A stretch of 64,000 bases of DNA from Pseudomonas lurida (GCF_002563895.1 NZ_PDJB01000001.1:6059501-6123500), one strand, 5' to 3'. Counted from the stretch's first letter, positions 1-9,007 are shown. Program-made: numbers and translations. The notes: a model not told the origin generated them from the sequence alone.

Positions 1-108
1 CTGACCCTGGAAGGCTCGGTGAATGCGCGTAACCACGTGGGCGGTACTGCGCCGGCGCAGGTGAAGGCTGCCGTGGCACGCGGCCAGGCACTGCTCGCCA
101 GCCGCTAG
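1..108 (+). CDS. argH: Argininosuccinate lyase, C-terminal end (partial)
   Basis: The reading frame open from base 1 encodes 35 residues and stops at 106-108. It carries the sequence [10 protein letters not shown] followed by an alanine-rich helix, which is how argininosuccinate lyases end (the family has S/A-R-x-x-x-GGTAP here). The enzyme splits argininosuccinate into arginine and fumarate, the last step of arginine synthesis. The catalytic residues lie outside the window, so only the family tail is seen. A REP pair follows directly, as at many gene ends in this window. Confidence 0.85.
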   Translation: MTLEGSVNARNHVGGTAPAQVKAAVARGQALLASR

Positions 109-140
109 ACCCAGCGCTCAGCTGCAGCGCGGTCAAACCT

Positions 141-226
141 GGGGGAGCGGGCTTGCTCGCGAACGCCGTATTTCAGTCACCAATGCGTTGACTGATCCAC
201 CGCTTTCGCGAGCAAGCTCGCTCCCC
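141..226. repeat. REP pair (inverted), CTCGCGA type
   Basis: Two inverted copies of a REP unit: GGGAGCGGGCTTGCTCGCGA at the left and TCGCGAGCAAGCTCGCTCCC at the right, separated by about 45 bases. It lies between the convergent argH and glutathione S-transferase genes. Elements of this kind are typical of P. fluorescens genomes, are thought to be moved by RAYT transposases encoded elsewhere, and can act as transcription or mRNA-decay barriers. Confidence 0.9.
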
Positions 227-250
227 TATTACGAGCAGCGGCCGTCGTGA

Positions 251-910
251 CTATTTCTTCGCCGCAATCATGGCCATGAACGCCGGCATCGCCGCCTCCC
301 TGTCTGCCGCCACTTTCTGAGCGTTGGGCATGGCGTGCAACTTTTCCAGCAATGCCTTGGCCACCGGCATCTCAGCCAGCAGATCCAGGCCAAACAGCTT
401 CTCGCCCACCGCACAGGCGAGGTTCACGCTGTACATGAAATACAGATCGGCAATCGTGAAGCTCTCCCCCGCCACGAACGGCGCGAACTTCCCGTGCCTG
501 CCCAACGAACTGAACCCCAACAGCAACTCGGCCTTGGATTTCTCCTTGATCGCTTCCGGTACCGGCATGCCAAAGAACGCCTCGGCAAAACATGCGCGGG
601 CAGGCAATTCGATGTACAGCTCGATCTCCCGGCACAGCGCCAGCACCTGCGCGCGCTGGAACGGCTCGGCCGGCAGCAGCGCCGGCCCCTCCTGGGTATG
701 CTCGATGTATTCGAGGATCACGCTGGTTTCGTTGATGAAACCCTGCTTTACGCCCAGCACCGGCACCTTGCCTCGCGGGCTCACGGCCAGGGCTTCAGGG
801 GTTTGCCCGGCATAAAAGGGCACCTCTTCGAACGGCAGCCCTTTCTCCAGCAGCGCCAGCTTGACCATGTTGTAGTAGTTACTGACTGAGAATCCGTAGA
901 GCTTGAGCAT
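251..910 (-). CDS. Glutathione S-transferase family protein
   Basis: A 219-residue protein with the two-domain GST layout. The N-terminal thioredoxin-like half begins MLKLYGFSVSNYYNM; the cis-proline segment KVPVL is at residues 48-52 and the glutathione-contacting ETS is at 61-63. The C-terminal half is helical. Such cytosolic enzymes conjugate or reduce substrates with glutathione; the substrate cannot be read from sequence. I start at 910 rather than at the upstream in-frame ATG (988) because a GGAGG ribosome-binding site lies just before it and the extra 26 residues do not fit the fold. Confidence 0.85.
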   Translation of the reverse strand: MLKLYGFSVSNYYNMVKLALLEKGLPFEEVPFYAGQTPEALAVSPRGKVPVLGVKQGFINETSVILEYIEHTQEGPALLPAEPFQRAQVLALCREIELYIELPARACFAEAFFGMPVPEAIKEKSKAELLLGFSSLGRHGKFAPFVAGESFTIADLYFMYSVNLACAVGEKLFGLDLLAEMPVAKALLEKLHAMPNAQKVAADREAAMPAFMAMIAAKK

Positions 911-1035
911 GACTGTGCCTCCAGGCCGGGAATGGGGTTGGCTGCAAGTGTTATAGATCCCGGCGCTAGCCTTGACCAGCAGCATCACCCGCTTGAATGG
1001 GGGTAGACTGGCGCCCTTTCCTTAAGGAGCCTGCC

Positions 1036-1320
1036 ATGAGCGAGCCGACCGATATCGACAACGACGAAGAAGAATTCACCGAAACCACCCTGATCGAAGC
1101 AATCGAGAATCAGATCGAAAGCGAAAACCCGCCAGCGGCCAAAGCGACCTTCAACAAGCTGACACTGGTCGGTTACGAGCGTGAAGACATCTTGCAAATG
1201 ATGGCCCACGTGCTCGCCGTCGAAATCGACGCATTGCTGGAAGAGGACCGCGCCTTCAATACCGAATGGTATGAAACTGCACTGCGCGCCCTGCCGGAAC
1301 TGCCTGCGCAAAAGCAATAA
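1036..1320 (+). CDS. Small acidic conserved hypothetical protein
   Basis: A 94-residue protein, strongly acidic at the N-terminus (DIDNDEEEF), then predicted helices around ENQIES and REDILQMMAHVLAVEIDALL. There is no signal peptide, membrane segment or cysteine. A good AAGGAG site precedes the ATG at 1036; the longer frame from 997 lacks one. I do not recognise a function. Its place between the GST and TIGR02647 genes near cyaA matches other Pseudomonas chromosomes as far as I recall, so it is probably a real conserved gene. Confidence 0.75.
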   Translation: MSEPTDIDNDEEEFTETTLIEAIENQIESENPPAAKATFNKLTLVGYEREDILQMMAHVLAVEIDALLEEDRAFNTEWYETALRALPELPAQKQ

Positions 1321-1416
1321 TCCCAGGGTGCAGTAACACGCTGGACAGTTCGGCAAAGTGCGTTCACCTTATGGCCTGCTAGCCTCTAATAAATTCTTAG
1401 AAAGTCTGGAGTCCTT

Positions 1417-1671
1417 ATGTCGTATACCCCTGAGTTGGTTGCCGAACTGGAAATCCTTGCACTCTTCAACCTGGGCAGCTCCCAGGAAGGTCTGAAAGTC
1501 CACCAGACCGCCGCGCCCACTGCCATCGCCGCTGCCAAGCGCCTCCATGCGAAAGGGCTTATCGACCAGCCGGACGGGGGCTACCTGACCAGCCTTGGCC
1601 GGGACGCTGCCGAGCAAGCCCAAACCCTACTGACCATCCTGACCACTGCCAGTACCAAAGAAGCCGCCTGA
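1417..1671 (+). CDS. TIGR02647 family protein (uncharacterised)
   Basis: An 84-residue protein, apparently a compact helical domain with a winged-helix-like ending (AAKRLHAKGLIDQPDGGYLTSLG). It matches my memory of the gammaproteobacterial TIGR02647 family. Nothing catalytic is visible; the look of a small helix-turn-helix fold is only an impression. A GGAG site lies before the ATG. It is followed by about 170 bases of non-coding DNA carrying an imperfect hairpin (1689-1711) without a T run, then cyaA. Confidence 0.75.
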   Translation: MSYTPELVAELEILALFNLGSSQEGLKVHQTAAPTAIAAAKRLHAKGLIDQPDGGYLTSLGRDAAEQAQTLLTILTTASTKEAA

Positions 1672-1839
1672 CACCTGATACCGCCCATGGAGTCCGCCCC
1701 TTGCGGATTCCGAGGGCGTTGCTGTGGATGTGCGAAAATTCTGACGTCAAAATCCATTTCCCTCTAAACCTCCTACGCTACTGGCTGTAAACTCCTACAC
1801 GGCCGCCCACGTCGGGCCCTGCGAGCCACCGACCTCGAC

Positions 1840-4680
1840 ATGACCCGCACCCATGAAATCCGCCCCGACCTGGACGAAGGCATCGACCGCAAGGTGCTGG
1901 CCCAATTGCGCGCGCGTTTCATGGCCCTCAACGAAGGCCGTATGGCCCGGGCCGTCGAGGGGCTGACGCCGCGCCAGCAAAGCGTGCTGAACCTGTTACC
2001 GCTGTTCTTCCACGTCAACCACCCGCTGCTGCCCGGCTATGTATCGGGCAGTACACCAGCAGGCCTGTCGAATTTCGAGCCCGACCCGCAGGCCCTGGCA
2101 GAAGCCCAGCGCCTGACCCGCTCGTTCTCCTACAAGCCGCGCCACGGCAACCCGCCGCGGCCTATCCACGGCCTGTACCTGATGGGCAGCCTCGGCACCC
2201 TGGCCCAAGCCGATCAGAGCGATATGGACGTGTGGGTCTGCCACGCCGCGGACCTGACTGAAAGTGAGCTGGCCGAACTGCGCAAGAAATGCCAGCTGTT
2301 GGAAGCCTGGGCCCTGACCATGGGCGCCGAGGCGCACTTCTTCCTGATCGAACCGACACGCTTTGTGCTCGGTGAGCGCGACACGCAACTGAGTTCCGAT
2401 GATTGCGGCACCACCCAGCATTACCTGCTGCTGGATGAGTTCTACCGCACCGCCATCTGGCTGGCCGGGCGTACGCCGATCTGGTGGCTGGTGCCGGTGT
2501 ATGAAGAGACCCGCTATGCCGAATTCACCCACACGCTGATTTCCAAGCGCTTTATCCGCGCCGATGAAACCCTGGACCTTGGCCACTTGGCGCGCATCCC
2601 CCCGGGCGAATTCATCGGCGCCGGGCTGTGGCAACTGTTCAAGGGCATCGAGTCGCCCTACAAATCGGTGCTCAAGCTGCTGCTGACCGAGGTCTACGCC
2701 AGCGAACACCCGAACGTGCAGTGCCTGAGCCTGCGCTTCAAGCGTGCGGTATTCGCCAACCAGATGGACCTGGACGAGCTGGACCCTTACATCGTGGTGT
2801 ACCGCCGCATCGAGGAATACCTCAAGGCCCGCAACGAGCCCGAGCGCCTGGAACTGGTGCGGCGCGCGCTGTACCTGAAGGTCAATCGCAAGCTCAGTGC
2901 CGGCCAGCGCACCACCAGCTGGCAAAGGCTGCTACTGGAGCGCCTGGCCCACGAATGGGGCTGGGACCAGCGCCAATTGGCGCTGCTGGACAGCCGTAGC
3001 CAATGGAAGGTGCGCCAGGTGGCCTCCGAGCGCCGGGCACTGGTCAGCGAGCTCAATTACAGTTATCGCTTCCTGACCCAGTTCGCACGGACCGAACAGA
3101 CCGTCAGCCTGATCAACAAGCGCGACCTCAATGTGCTGGGTCGACGCCTGTACGCCGCGTTCGAACGCAAGGCCGGCAAAGTCGAGTTCATCAACCCGGG
3201 CATTGCCCCGGACCTGGCCGAAGACACCCTGACCCTGGTGCAATCGCCTAACCGCAAGGAGCCGGGCCAGCACCACTGGGGGCTGTACAACGGCAACCTC
3301 ACGGCCCTGGAATGGGAGCACTTCGCGCCGATCAAGCGCAGCCGCGATCTGCTGGAAATGCTCACCTGGTGCCATCGCAACGGCGTGATCGACAGCAGCA
3401 CGCGCCTGGCCTTGCACCCCGGCACCAGCGACATGACTGAGTTCGAGCTGTTCAACCTGCTGGGCAGCCTGCAACAAACCATCGCCCTGCCCCTGGCCAG
3501 CGTTGATGAAATCCGCCTGCTGCGCTCGGCGGTGCCCGAGGAGGTGTTGCTGCTGATCAACGTCGGCGTCGACCCCCTCAAGCACCACCGCGACCTGAAT
3601 ATCCTGATGACCACCGAGCGCACCGACTCCCTGAGTTACGCCGGTGTGCGCGACAACCTGGTGCTGACCCTGGACCAGGTCACGCTCAATAGCTGGAACG
3701 AGGTGATGGTCAGCCGCTACGACGGCCCCCACGCCCTGCTCGACTGCTTGCGCGACTACCTCAACCAGTTGCCGCCAGACCACCTGCCACGCCTGCGCGT
3801 GCGCTGCTTCTGTCACAACCGTGCGCAATTCATTGCCCAGCGTGTGGAAGAAATCTTCGACACCGCGCAGAGCCTGCTGCTGGGTCAGGGCAACCACCGT
3901 TATTTGCTCCAGGTGCAGCAGCACTATCACGTCATGGAACTGATGCCAGGCCAGGCCACCCATGTGTCACTGGCGACCCAGGATGCGCTGATCGCCTACC
4001 TCAGCGAAGAACTGGCCAGCTACAGCCCGTTGCACCTGGACGCCATGGCCCTGGAGGACCATGACTTGGCACTGCTGCTGCCGATGGGCCTGGCCGACTG
4101 CGTGCAGGTGTTCTACCGGGTCAACGAAGGGTTCGCCGAGCTGTATGTGCTGGATGAATTCAACGCGCTCTGGCAGCAGCGCTTGCCGTTCCATGATGAA
4201 CAGAGCCTGCTGGCGCCCTTGCAGCGCTTCTTGCAGTCGATCATTTATCGCCGGGACGCGCTGTCGCCGCTGGACCCGCAAGAGCCGCTGGGCGCAGTGC
4301 AGATCCTGTATTACCAGCTATTGCCGTCGGGCAGTGGTCGCGCGCGCGGCATCGAGCCGCGGCCTGCGCCGTTGAACCCGGCGAACAAACCGTTTTATGA
4401 CGTGCAGGCAATTATCGGCAAGGCAGCGCCGGGCCAGGTGGGGATCACCCTGTATTGCAATCAGCGGGAGTTTTCCGAGCTTGAGTTTGGCGACCAGCTG
4501 TTTGCAGTGGTCGCCCAGGAAATCGTCGGGCAACGCCGGGAAGTCGAACGTTACCGCTGCTACATCACCGACCTCGACCTCTCCGGCCTGCTCGGCGATG
4601 TGCAAAGCCCAAGCAACCTGTACCTGCGTTACAAGGCCGAACTTGAGCTGTCGCTTAACGAGGCACTGAGCCAGATTTAA
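1840..4680 (+). CDS. cyaA: Class I adenylate cyclase
   Basis: A 946-residue cytosolic class I adenylate cyclase that makes cAMP from ATP; in pseudomonads the cAMP acts through the CRP homologue Vfr. The catalytic half is N-terminal: a nucleotidyltransferase-like G-S (116-117) is followed by D128 and D130 in DQSDMDVWVC. The C-terminal half is the long regulatory region usual for enterobacterial-type CyaA. Length is slightly over the E. coli enzyme (about 850). The stop codon interleaves with that of the convergent rnk gene, so no terminator separates the two. Confidence 0.95.
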   Translation: MTRTHEIRPDLDEGIDRKVLAQLRARFMALNEGRMARAVEGLTPRQQSVLNLLPLFFHVNHPLLPGYVSGSTPAGLSNFEPDPQALAEAQRLTRSFSYKPRHGNPPRPIHGLYLMGSLGTLAQADQSDMDVWVCHAADLTESELAELRKKCQLLEAWALTMGAEAHFFLIEPTRFVLGERDTQLSSDDCGTTQHYLLLDEFYRTAIWLAGRTPIWWLVPVYEETRYAEFTHTLISKRFIRADETLDLGHLARIPPGEFIGAGLWQLFKGIESPYKSVLKLLLTEVYASEHPNVQCLSLRFKRAVFANQMDLDELDPYIVVYRRIEEYLKARNEPERLELVRRALYLKVNRKLSAGQRTTSWQRLLLERLAHEWGWDQRQLALLDSRSQWKVRQVASERRALVSELNYSYRFLTQFARTEQTVSLINKRDLNVLGRRLYAAFERKAGKVEFINPGIAPDLAEDTLTLVQSPNRKEPGQHHWGLYNGNLTALEWEHFAPIKRSRDLLEMLTWCHRNGVIDSSTRLALHPGTSDMTEFELFNLLGSLQQTIALPLASVDEIRLLRSAVPEEVLLLINVGVDPLKHHRDLNILMTTERTDSLSYAGVRDNLVLTLDQVTLNSWNEVMVSRYDGPHALLDCLRDYLNQLPPDHLPRLRVRCFCHNRAQFIAQRVEEIFDTAQSLLLGQGNHRYLLQVQQHYHVMELMPGQATHVSLATQDALIAYLSEELASYSPLHLDAMALEDHDLALLLPMGLADCVQVFYRVNEGFAELYVLDEFNALWQQRLPFHDEQSLLAPLQRFLQSIIYRRDALSPLDPQEPLGAVQILYYQLLPSGSGRARGIEPRPAPLNPANKPFYDVQAIIGKAAPGQVGITLYCNQREFSELEFGDQLFAVVAQEIVGQRREVERYRCYITDLDLSGLLGDVQSPSNLYLRYKAELELSLNEALSQI

Positions 4681-5090
4681 AGAGGGAAGGCACCGCCGTC
4701 CTTGGGCTGGCCTTCCACGCTGAGCAACTCCAGCTTGAGGGTCTTGCCGCCGGGTGCCGGCCAGTCGATATGCTGGCCCACTTGCAGGCCCAGCAGGGCG
4801 CTGCCTACCGGCGCCAGGATCGAGATCTTGCCTTCGTCGGCGTTCGCGTCTTTCGGATAGACCAGGGTCAGGTGGTAGTCCTTGCCGCTGCCTTGCTCAC
4901 GGCAATGCACGCTGGAGTTCATGGTCACGACACCCGCAGGCACTTCATCGTGACCAACCACGTCTTCGGCGCGGTCGAGTTCGGCTTGCAACGCTTCGAC
5001 GCCGGGAGATTCGTCGCCCAGGCGGTCGATCAGTTGCTCCAGACGCTGCACGTCAAGACGGGTGAGGATGATGGACGGTGCGGTGGTCAT
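4677..5090 (-). CDS. rnk: Nucleoside diphosphate kinase regulator (GreA/GreB-like)
   Basis: A 137-residue Rnk protein: a short N-terminal coiled coil (residues about 10-45, much shorter than in GreA) and a C-terminal FKBP-like domain with the GreA-type ending VGSALLGLQVGQHIDW. Rnk binds RNA polymerase and affects nucleoside diphosphate kinase levels; the short coiled coil lacks the acidic tip needed for transcript cleavage. Its last codons overlap the end of cyaA by four bases (TTAA shared by both stops). A minus-strand terminator just upstream separates it from the cyaY-DUF1289 pair. Confidence 0.9.
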   Translation of the reverse strand: MTTAPSIILTRLDVQRLEQLIDRLGDESPGVEALQAELDRAEDVVGHDEVPAGVVTMNSSVHCREQGSGKDYHLTLVYPKDANADEGKISILAPVGSALLGLQVGQHIDWPAPGGKTLKLELLSVEGQPKDGGAFPL

Positions 5091-5117
5091 GATTCAGGCA
5101 GACTCCTTTTTTCTGCA

Positions 5118-5153
5118 CAAAAAAGCAAAACCCCGCCAGGAAAAGGCGGGGTT
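5118..5153 (-). terminator. Rho-independent terminator after cyaY-DUF1289
   Basis: Nine-base-pair stem AACCCCGCC / GGCGGGGTT (5129-5137 and 5145-5153) with a 7-base loop. Read on the minus strand it is followed by TTTTGCTTTTTT. It ends the cyaY-DUF1289 transcript before rnk. Confidence 0.85.
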
Positions 5154-5221
5154 CTCACGGGCCTCGATGAGTTGAGGCGTACCCGGACACTACCACAGCG
5201 TCACAAATAAACAAGACGGCC

Positions 5222-5446
5222 TCAGGCGTTGGCCCGACGCTGCTCGGCCTCGGCACAGATCACTCGGCGCCGGGCATCGTCGGCGGAGCGCCATTCACGG
5301 ATATCTTCCACGTGGCGAAAGCACCCGAGGCAGACCTTCTGCTCGTCCAGGCGACACAAACTGATACAAGGTGACGGCACCGCCGGGCTGACATTACTGA
5401 ACAGCGGTTTCGGCGGACGTACGGCGACAGGCTGGGTCACGGTCAA
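5222..5446 (-). CDS. DUF1289 domain protein (small, cysteine-rich)
   Basis: A 74-residue protein with the DUF1289 signature SPCISLCRLDEQKVCLGC: three closely placed cysteines plus another in VICAEAE, suggesting metal or Fe-S binding. The start appears to be TTG at 5446, overlapping the cyaY stop by four bases (TTGA), or GTG at 5440; neither has a strong ribosome site, so translation is probably coupled to cyaY. Pairing with the iron donor CyaY would suit an iron-related role, but this is inference. Confidence 0.8.
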   Translation of the reverse strand: MTVTQPVAVRPPKPLFSNVSPAVPSPCISLCRLDEQKVCLGCFRHVEDIREWRSADDARRRVICAEAEQRRANA

Positions 5447-5775
5447 ATCTCGTCGAAGTCCAGCTCGACGCCGGCTTGTTCCAGGACCAGGCGCGCCAGT
5501 ATTTCACCCAGCAGCTCTTCGCTTTTGTCGCATTGCCACTTGCCGCTTTCTTCGTCGTAGTCGAAGTGGATACCGCCCGAACGTGCAGCCAGCCACAACT
5601 GACGCAACGGCTCCTGGCGACTGAAGATCAGTTGGGTGCCGTTCTCGAACTTGACGGTCAGCACGCCGGCCGAGTTTTCCAGGTCCACGTCCAGGCCGCT
5701 GTCGTCGAAAATATCTTCCAGCGCCTGCTGGGTCGAATCCACCAGGTCGTGAAAACGGGCTTCGGTCAAACTCAT
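5443..5775 (-). CDS. cyaY: Iron donor protein CyaY (bacterial frataxin)
   Basis: A 110-residue frataxin. The acidic first helix (residues about 5-30, TEARFHDLVDSTQQALEDIFDD) and the beta-sheet core with QLIFSRQEPLRQLWLAARSGG are typical. CyaY binds iron and modulates IscS in Fe-S cluster assembly in the cytosol. It is transcribed leftward, overlaps the DUF1289 gene, and is divergent from the lptM-lysA cluster. Confidence 0.92.
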   Translation of the reverse strand: MSLTEARFHDLVDSTQQALEDIFDDSGLDVDLENSAGVLTVKFENGTQLIFSRQEPLRQLWLAARSGGIHFDYDEESGKWQCDKSEELLGEILARLVLEQAGVELDFDEI

Positions 5776-5950
5776 TGTGGCAACCTCAAAAGTGTCTGGT
5801 TTTGCTCAAGCGCCGCACGATACGGGCGAGCCCCGCCGATTGCAAAGGATACCGATTTCAACACGATTGACGGCGTGAAATATCCTCAACCAGCGTAGTC
5901 CGCTTCCCAACTGTCTCGGCAAACCCCCGCCGGACGGGTATTCCAGCGCA

Positions 5951-5979
5951 TAGGCAAGCTGGCGGGTGGTCGGTATACT
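5951..5979 (+). promoter_or_regulatory. Likely sigma70 promoter for lptM-lysA-dapF
   Basis: TAGGCA (5951-5956), a 17-base spacer and TATACT (5974-5979). The -10 box matches five of six consensus bases. It lies 35 bases before the lptM start codon in the 238-base gap between divergent cyaY and lptM. Confidence 0.6.
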
Positions 5980-6013
5980 CGGGCGCAATTAATGCATATT
6001 CAAGGATTTCGCC

Positions 6014-6184
6014 ATGAAGCGCCTGATCTCTTCCCTTGCTGCGCTCGTCGCGGTCGCTTGCCTCGTTAGTGCCTGTGGTCAAAAAGGCCCGCTGTACCTG
6101 CCCGATGACAGCAAAGACCCGAATGAACAGGCTCAATCGTCGCAAAAACCAGCCAAAGCGCATAAGCACGACACCTACGAATAA
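6014..6184 (+). CDS. lptM: Small outer-membrane lipoprotein LptM/LppL
   Basis: A 56-residue lipoprotein. It has a signal peptide [20 protein letters not shown], a lipobox ending at C21 (VSAC), then [11 protein letters not shown], the core of the LptM (YifL, LppL) family. In E. coli LptM assists folding of LptD in the lipopolysaccharide transport pore; assigning that role here rests on family membership. The rest of the chain is a hydrophilic tail. It starts the lysA-dapF-xerC cluster, nine bases before lysA, with an AAGGA site before the ATG. Confidence 0.88.
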   Translation: MKRLISSLAALVAVACLVSACGQKGPLYLPDDSKDPNEQAQSSQKPAKAHKHDTYE

Positions 6185-6193
6185 GGGAACTCC

Positions 6194-7441
6194 ATGGACG
6201 CTTTTAACTACCGGGACGGCGAGCTGTTCGCGGAAGGCGTGGCGTTGTCCGCGATTGCCGAGCGCTTTGGCACCCCGACCTATGTGTATTCCCGTGCGCA
6301 TATCGAAGCCCAGTATCGCTCGTTCACCGACGCGCTCGATGGCGTGCCGCACCTGGTGTGTTACGCGGTCAAGGCCAACTCCAACCTGGGTGTACTGAAT
6401 GTCCTGGCGCGCCTGGGCGCTGGTTTTGACATCGTCTCCCGTGGCGAGCTGGAACGTGTACTGGCTGCCGGCGGCAAGGCTGACAAGATCGTCTTCTCCG
6501 GCGTGGGCAAGACCCGCGAAGACATGCGCCGCGCCCTGGAAGTCGGCGTGCATTGCTTCAACATCGAATCCACCGACGAACTCGAGCGCCTGCAAGTCGT
6601 GGCCGCCGAGATGGGCGTTCGCGCGCCGATCTCCCTGCGCGTCAACCCGGACGTCGACGCCGGTACCCACCCGTACATTTCCACCGGTCTCAAAGAGAAC
6701 AAGTTCGGCATCGCCATCGCCGACGCCGAAGATGTGTACATCCGCGCAGCACAACTGCCGAACCTGGAAGTGCTGGGCGTCGACTGCCATATCGGCTCGC
6801 AACTGACCAGCCTGCCACCGTTCCTGGATGCGCTCGATCGCCTGTTGGCGCTGATCGATCGCCTCGGCGAATGCGGCATCTACCTGCACCACATCGATCT
6901 GGGCGGCGGCGTGGGCGTACGTTACCGCGATGAAGAGCCGCCGCTGATTGCGGACTACATCCAAGCCGTGCGCGAGCGCATCGAAGGCCGCGACCTGACG
7001 CTGATGTTCGAGCCGGGCCGTTATATCGTCGCCAACGCGGGCGTGCTGCTGACCCAGGTCGAGTACCTCAAGCACACCGAGCACAAGGATTTCGCCATCG
7101 TCGACGCGGCGATGAACGACCTGATCCGCCCGGCGCTGTACCAGGCCTGGATGAATGTCACCGCCGTGACACCTCGCGACAGCGAAGCCCGCGCCTATGA
7201 CATCGTTGGCCCGATCTGCGAGACCGGCGACTTCCTGGCCAAGGATCGTCAGTTGGCACTGGAAGAAGGCGATCTGCTGGCCGTGCATTCGGCCGGTGCC
7301 TACGGGTTTGTCATGAGTTCCAACTACAACACCCGCGGGCGTACCGCCGAGGTGCTGGTGGACGGTGATCAAGCGTTTGAAGTGCGTCGCCGCGAGACGG
7401 TAGCCGAGTTGTATGCCGGCGAAAGCCTGCTGCCGGAGTAA
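6194..7441 (+). CDS. lysA: Diaminopimelate decarboxylase
   Basis: A 415-residue PLP enzyme of the alanine racemase fold that decarboxylates meso-diaminopimelate to lysine. The PLP lysine is K60 in CYAVKANSN. The dimer-mate cysteine motif CETGDFLAKD lies in the C-terminal barrel, and HIGSQL and the glycine-rich GGGVGV phosphate-binding loop are present. Length is normal. It lies between lptM and dapF, three bases before the latter, so the gene consuming diaminopimelate is co-transcribed with the gene forming its meso isomer. Confidence 0.96.
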   Translation: MDAFNYRDGELFAEGVALSAIAERFGTPTYVYSRAHIEAQYRSFTDALDGVPHLVCYAVKANSNLGVLNVLARLGAGFDIVSRGELERVLAAGGKADKIVFSGVGKTREDMRRALEVGVHCFNIESTDELERLQVVAAEMGVRAPISLRVNPDVDAGTHPYISTGLKENKFGIAIADAEDVYIRAAQLPNLEVLGVDCHIGSQLTSLPPFLDALDRLLALIDRLGECGIYLHHIDLGGGVGVRYRDEEPPLIADYIQAVRERIEGRDLTLMFEPGRYIVANAGVLLTQVEYLKHTEHKDFAIVDAAMNDLIRPALYQAWMNVTAVTPRDSEARAYDIVGPICETGDFLAKDRQLALEEGDLLAVHSAGAYGFVMSSNYNTRGRTAEVLVDGDQAFEVRRRETVAELYAGESLLPE

Positions 7442-7444
7442 GCC

Positions 7445-8275
7445 ATGCTGCTGCGTTTTACCAAGATGCACGGGCTGGGCAACGATTTCATGGTCCTCGA
7501 CCTGGTCAGCCAGCACGCGCATATCCTGCCCAAACACGCTAAACAGTGGGGCGACCGTCACACCGGCATTGGTTTCGACCAATTGCTGATCGTCGAGGCG
7601 CCGAGCAACCCAGAGGTGGATTTCCGTTACCGGATCTTCAACTCCGACGGGTCCGAAGTGGAACAGTGCGGCAACGGCGCGCGCTGCTTCGCACGCTTTG
7701 TGCTGGACAAGCGCCTGACCGCCAAGCGGCAGATTCGCGTCGAGACCAAAAGCGGCGTCATCGAGCTCGATATCCGCAGCGACGGCCAGATCAGGGTCAA
7801 CATGGGCGAGCCACGCCTGGTGCCTGCGGACATTCCGTTCCAGGCCTCCGAGCAGGCCGCCAGCTATGCGCTGGAGGTTGACGGCAAGACCGTCGACATC
7901 GCAGCCGTGTCCATGGGCAACCCCCATGCGGTGCTGCGGGTCAACGACATCAACAACGCGCCCGTGCATGAATTGGGGCCAAAGATCGAACACCACCCGC
8001 GCTTTCCGGCACGGGTCAACGTGGGCTTCCTGCAGGTGATCGACCGTTCCCGCGCGCAATTGCGTGTGTGGGAACGCGGCGCCGGCGAAACCCAGGCCTG
8101 CGGCACCGGTGCTTGCGCCGCGGCCGTGGCCGCGATCAGCCAGGGGTGGATGGATTCGCCACTGCTGATCGACCTGCCCGGCGGACGCTTGTCCATCGAG
8201 TGGGCAGGCCCTGGCCACCCGGTGATGATGACCGGGCCGGCCTCGCGCGTATACGAAGGACAGGTCCGTCTATGA
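7445..8275 (+). CDS. dapF: Diaminopimelate epimerase
   Basis: A 276-residue epimerase converting LL- to meso-diaminopimelate for lysine and peptidoglycan. Both catalytic cysteines are present: C75 in EQCGNGARC and C219 in QACGTGAC, one in each of the two pseudo-symmetric halves. It follows lysA by three bases. Its TGA stop overlaps an ATG that opens a six-codon frame leading to the DUF484 gene. Confidence 0.96.
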   Translation: MLLRFTKMHGLGNDFMVLDLVSQHAHILPKHAKQWGDRHTGIGFDQLLIVEAPSNPEVDFRYRIFNSDGSEVEQCGNGARCFARFVLDKRLTAKRQIRVETKSGVIELDIRSDGQIRVNMGEPRLVPADIPFQASEQAASYALEVDGKTVDIAAVSMGNPHAVLRVNDINNAPVHELGPKIEHHPRFPARVNVGFLQVIDRSRAQLRVWERGAGETQACGTGACAAAVAAISQGWMDSPLLIDLPGGRLSIEWAGPGHPVMMTGPASRVYEGQVRL

Positions 8276-8292
8276 GTGAGTCAAGCCAATGA
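8272..8292 (+). other. Possible six-codon minicistron between dapF and DUF484
   Basis: ATG at 8272 overlaps the dapF stop (ATGA) and encodes MSESSQ, stopping with TGA at 8290-8292, which itself overlaps the ATG of the next gene (ATGA). Both joints are classic reinitiation overlaps. It could hand ribosomes from dapF to the DUF484 gene; chance is also possible in so short a frame. Confidence 0.3.
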
Positions 8293-9005
8293 CCGATAAG
8301 CCTCAAGTACCCGCACAAGCAACCCCGAGCGACAGCCTGGAGGCCGCTACCGTCGCGGCGTACCTTGAGGCTAACCCGGACTTCTTCGTCGAGCACGAAG
8401 AGTTGCTGCCAGCCCTGCGTATTCCCCACCAGCGGGGTGATACCGTATCGCTGGTGGAGCGGCAGATGAAAATCCTGCGCGAGCGCAATATCGAAATGCG
8501 CCACAAGCTTTCGCACCTGATGGACGTCGCCCGCGACAATGATCGCCTGTTCGACAAGACCCGCCGCCTGATCCTGACCCTGATGGACGCGACCAGCCTG
8601 GAAGAAACGGTGATCGCCGTGGAAGACAGCCTGCGCCAGGACTTCCAGGTGCCGTTCGTGAGCCTGATCCTGTTCAGTGACAACCCGATGCCGGTGGGCC
8701 GCTGGGTCAGTGGTAGCGACGCCCAAACCGCCATCGGCGGGCTGCTGTCCGAAGGCAAGACCATCAGCGGCACGTTGCGTGAGCATGAGCTGGACTTCCT
8801 GTTTGGTGCCGAGCAGCGCAAACAGATCGGCTCCACCGCCGTGGTCGCCCTCAGCCATCAAGGCCTGCACGGCGTGTTGGCGATCGCCAGCCGCGATCCT
8901 CAGCACTACAAGAGTTCAGTCGGCACCCTGTTCTTGACCTACATCGCCGAAGTGCTGGGCCGCGTCCTGCCGCGCTTCACCACCGCCCTGCGCGCGGTGC
9001 GCTAG
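8289..9005 (+). CDS. DUF484 family protein (GAF-like)
   Basis: A 238-residue DUF484 protein. An N-terminal helical part ([18 protein letters not shown]) and a coiled coil (about residues 55-90, [19 protein letters not shown]) precede a GAF-like alpha/beta domain. The family is regularly found between dapF and xerC in gammaproteobacteria and its function is not established. There is no membrane segment or catalytic motif. It ends two bases before xerC. Confidence 0.88.
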   Translation: MTDKPQVPAQATPSDSLEAATVAAYLEANPDFFVEHEELLPALRIPHQRGDTVSLVERQMKILRERNIEMRHKLSHLMDVARDNDRLFDKTRRLILTLMDATSLEETVIAVEDSLRQDFQVPFVSLILFSDNPMPVGRWVSGSDAQTAIGGLLSEGKTISGTLREHELDFLFGAEQRKQIGSTAVVALSHQGLHGVLAIASRDPQHYKSSVGTLFLTYIAEVLGRVLPRFTTALRAVR

Positions 9006-9007
9006 CC

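Noticed and set aside
1689..1711. Hairpin after the TIGR02647 gene as a terminator
   Set aside because: One mismatch in nine pairs and GC-rich sequence instead of a T run after it.
5858..8218. A 786-codon open frame on the minus strand across lptM, lysA and dapF
   Set aside because: It is opposite genes with intact active sites and has no domain; long antisense frames are usual in GC-rich DNA with third-position bias.
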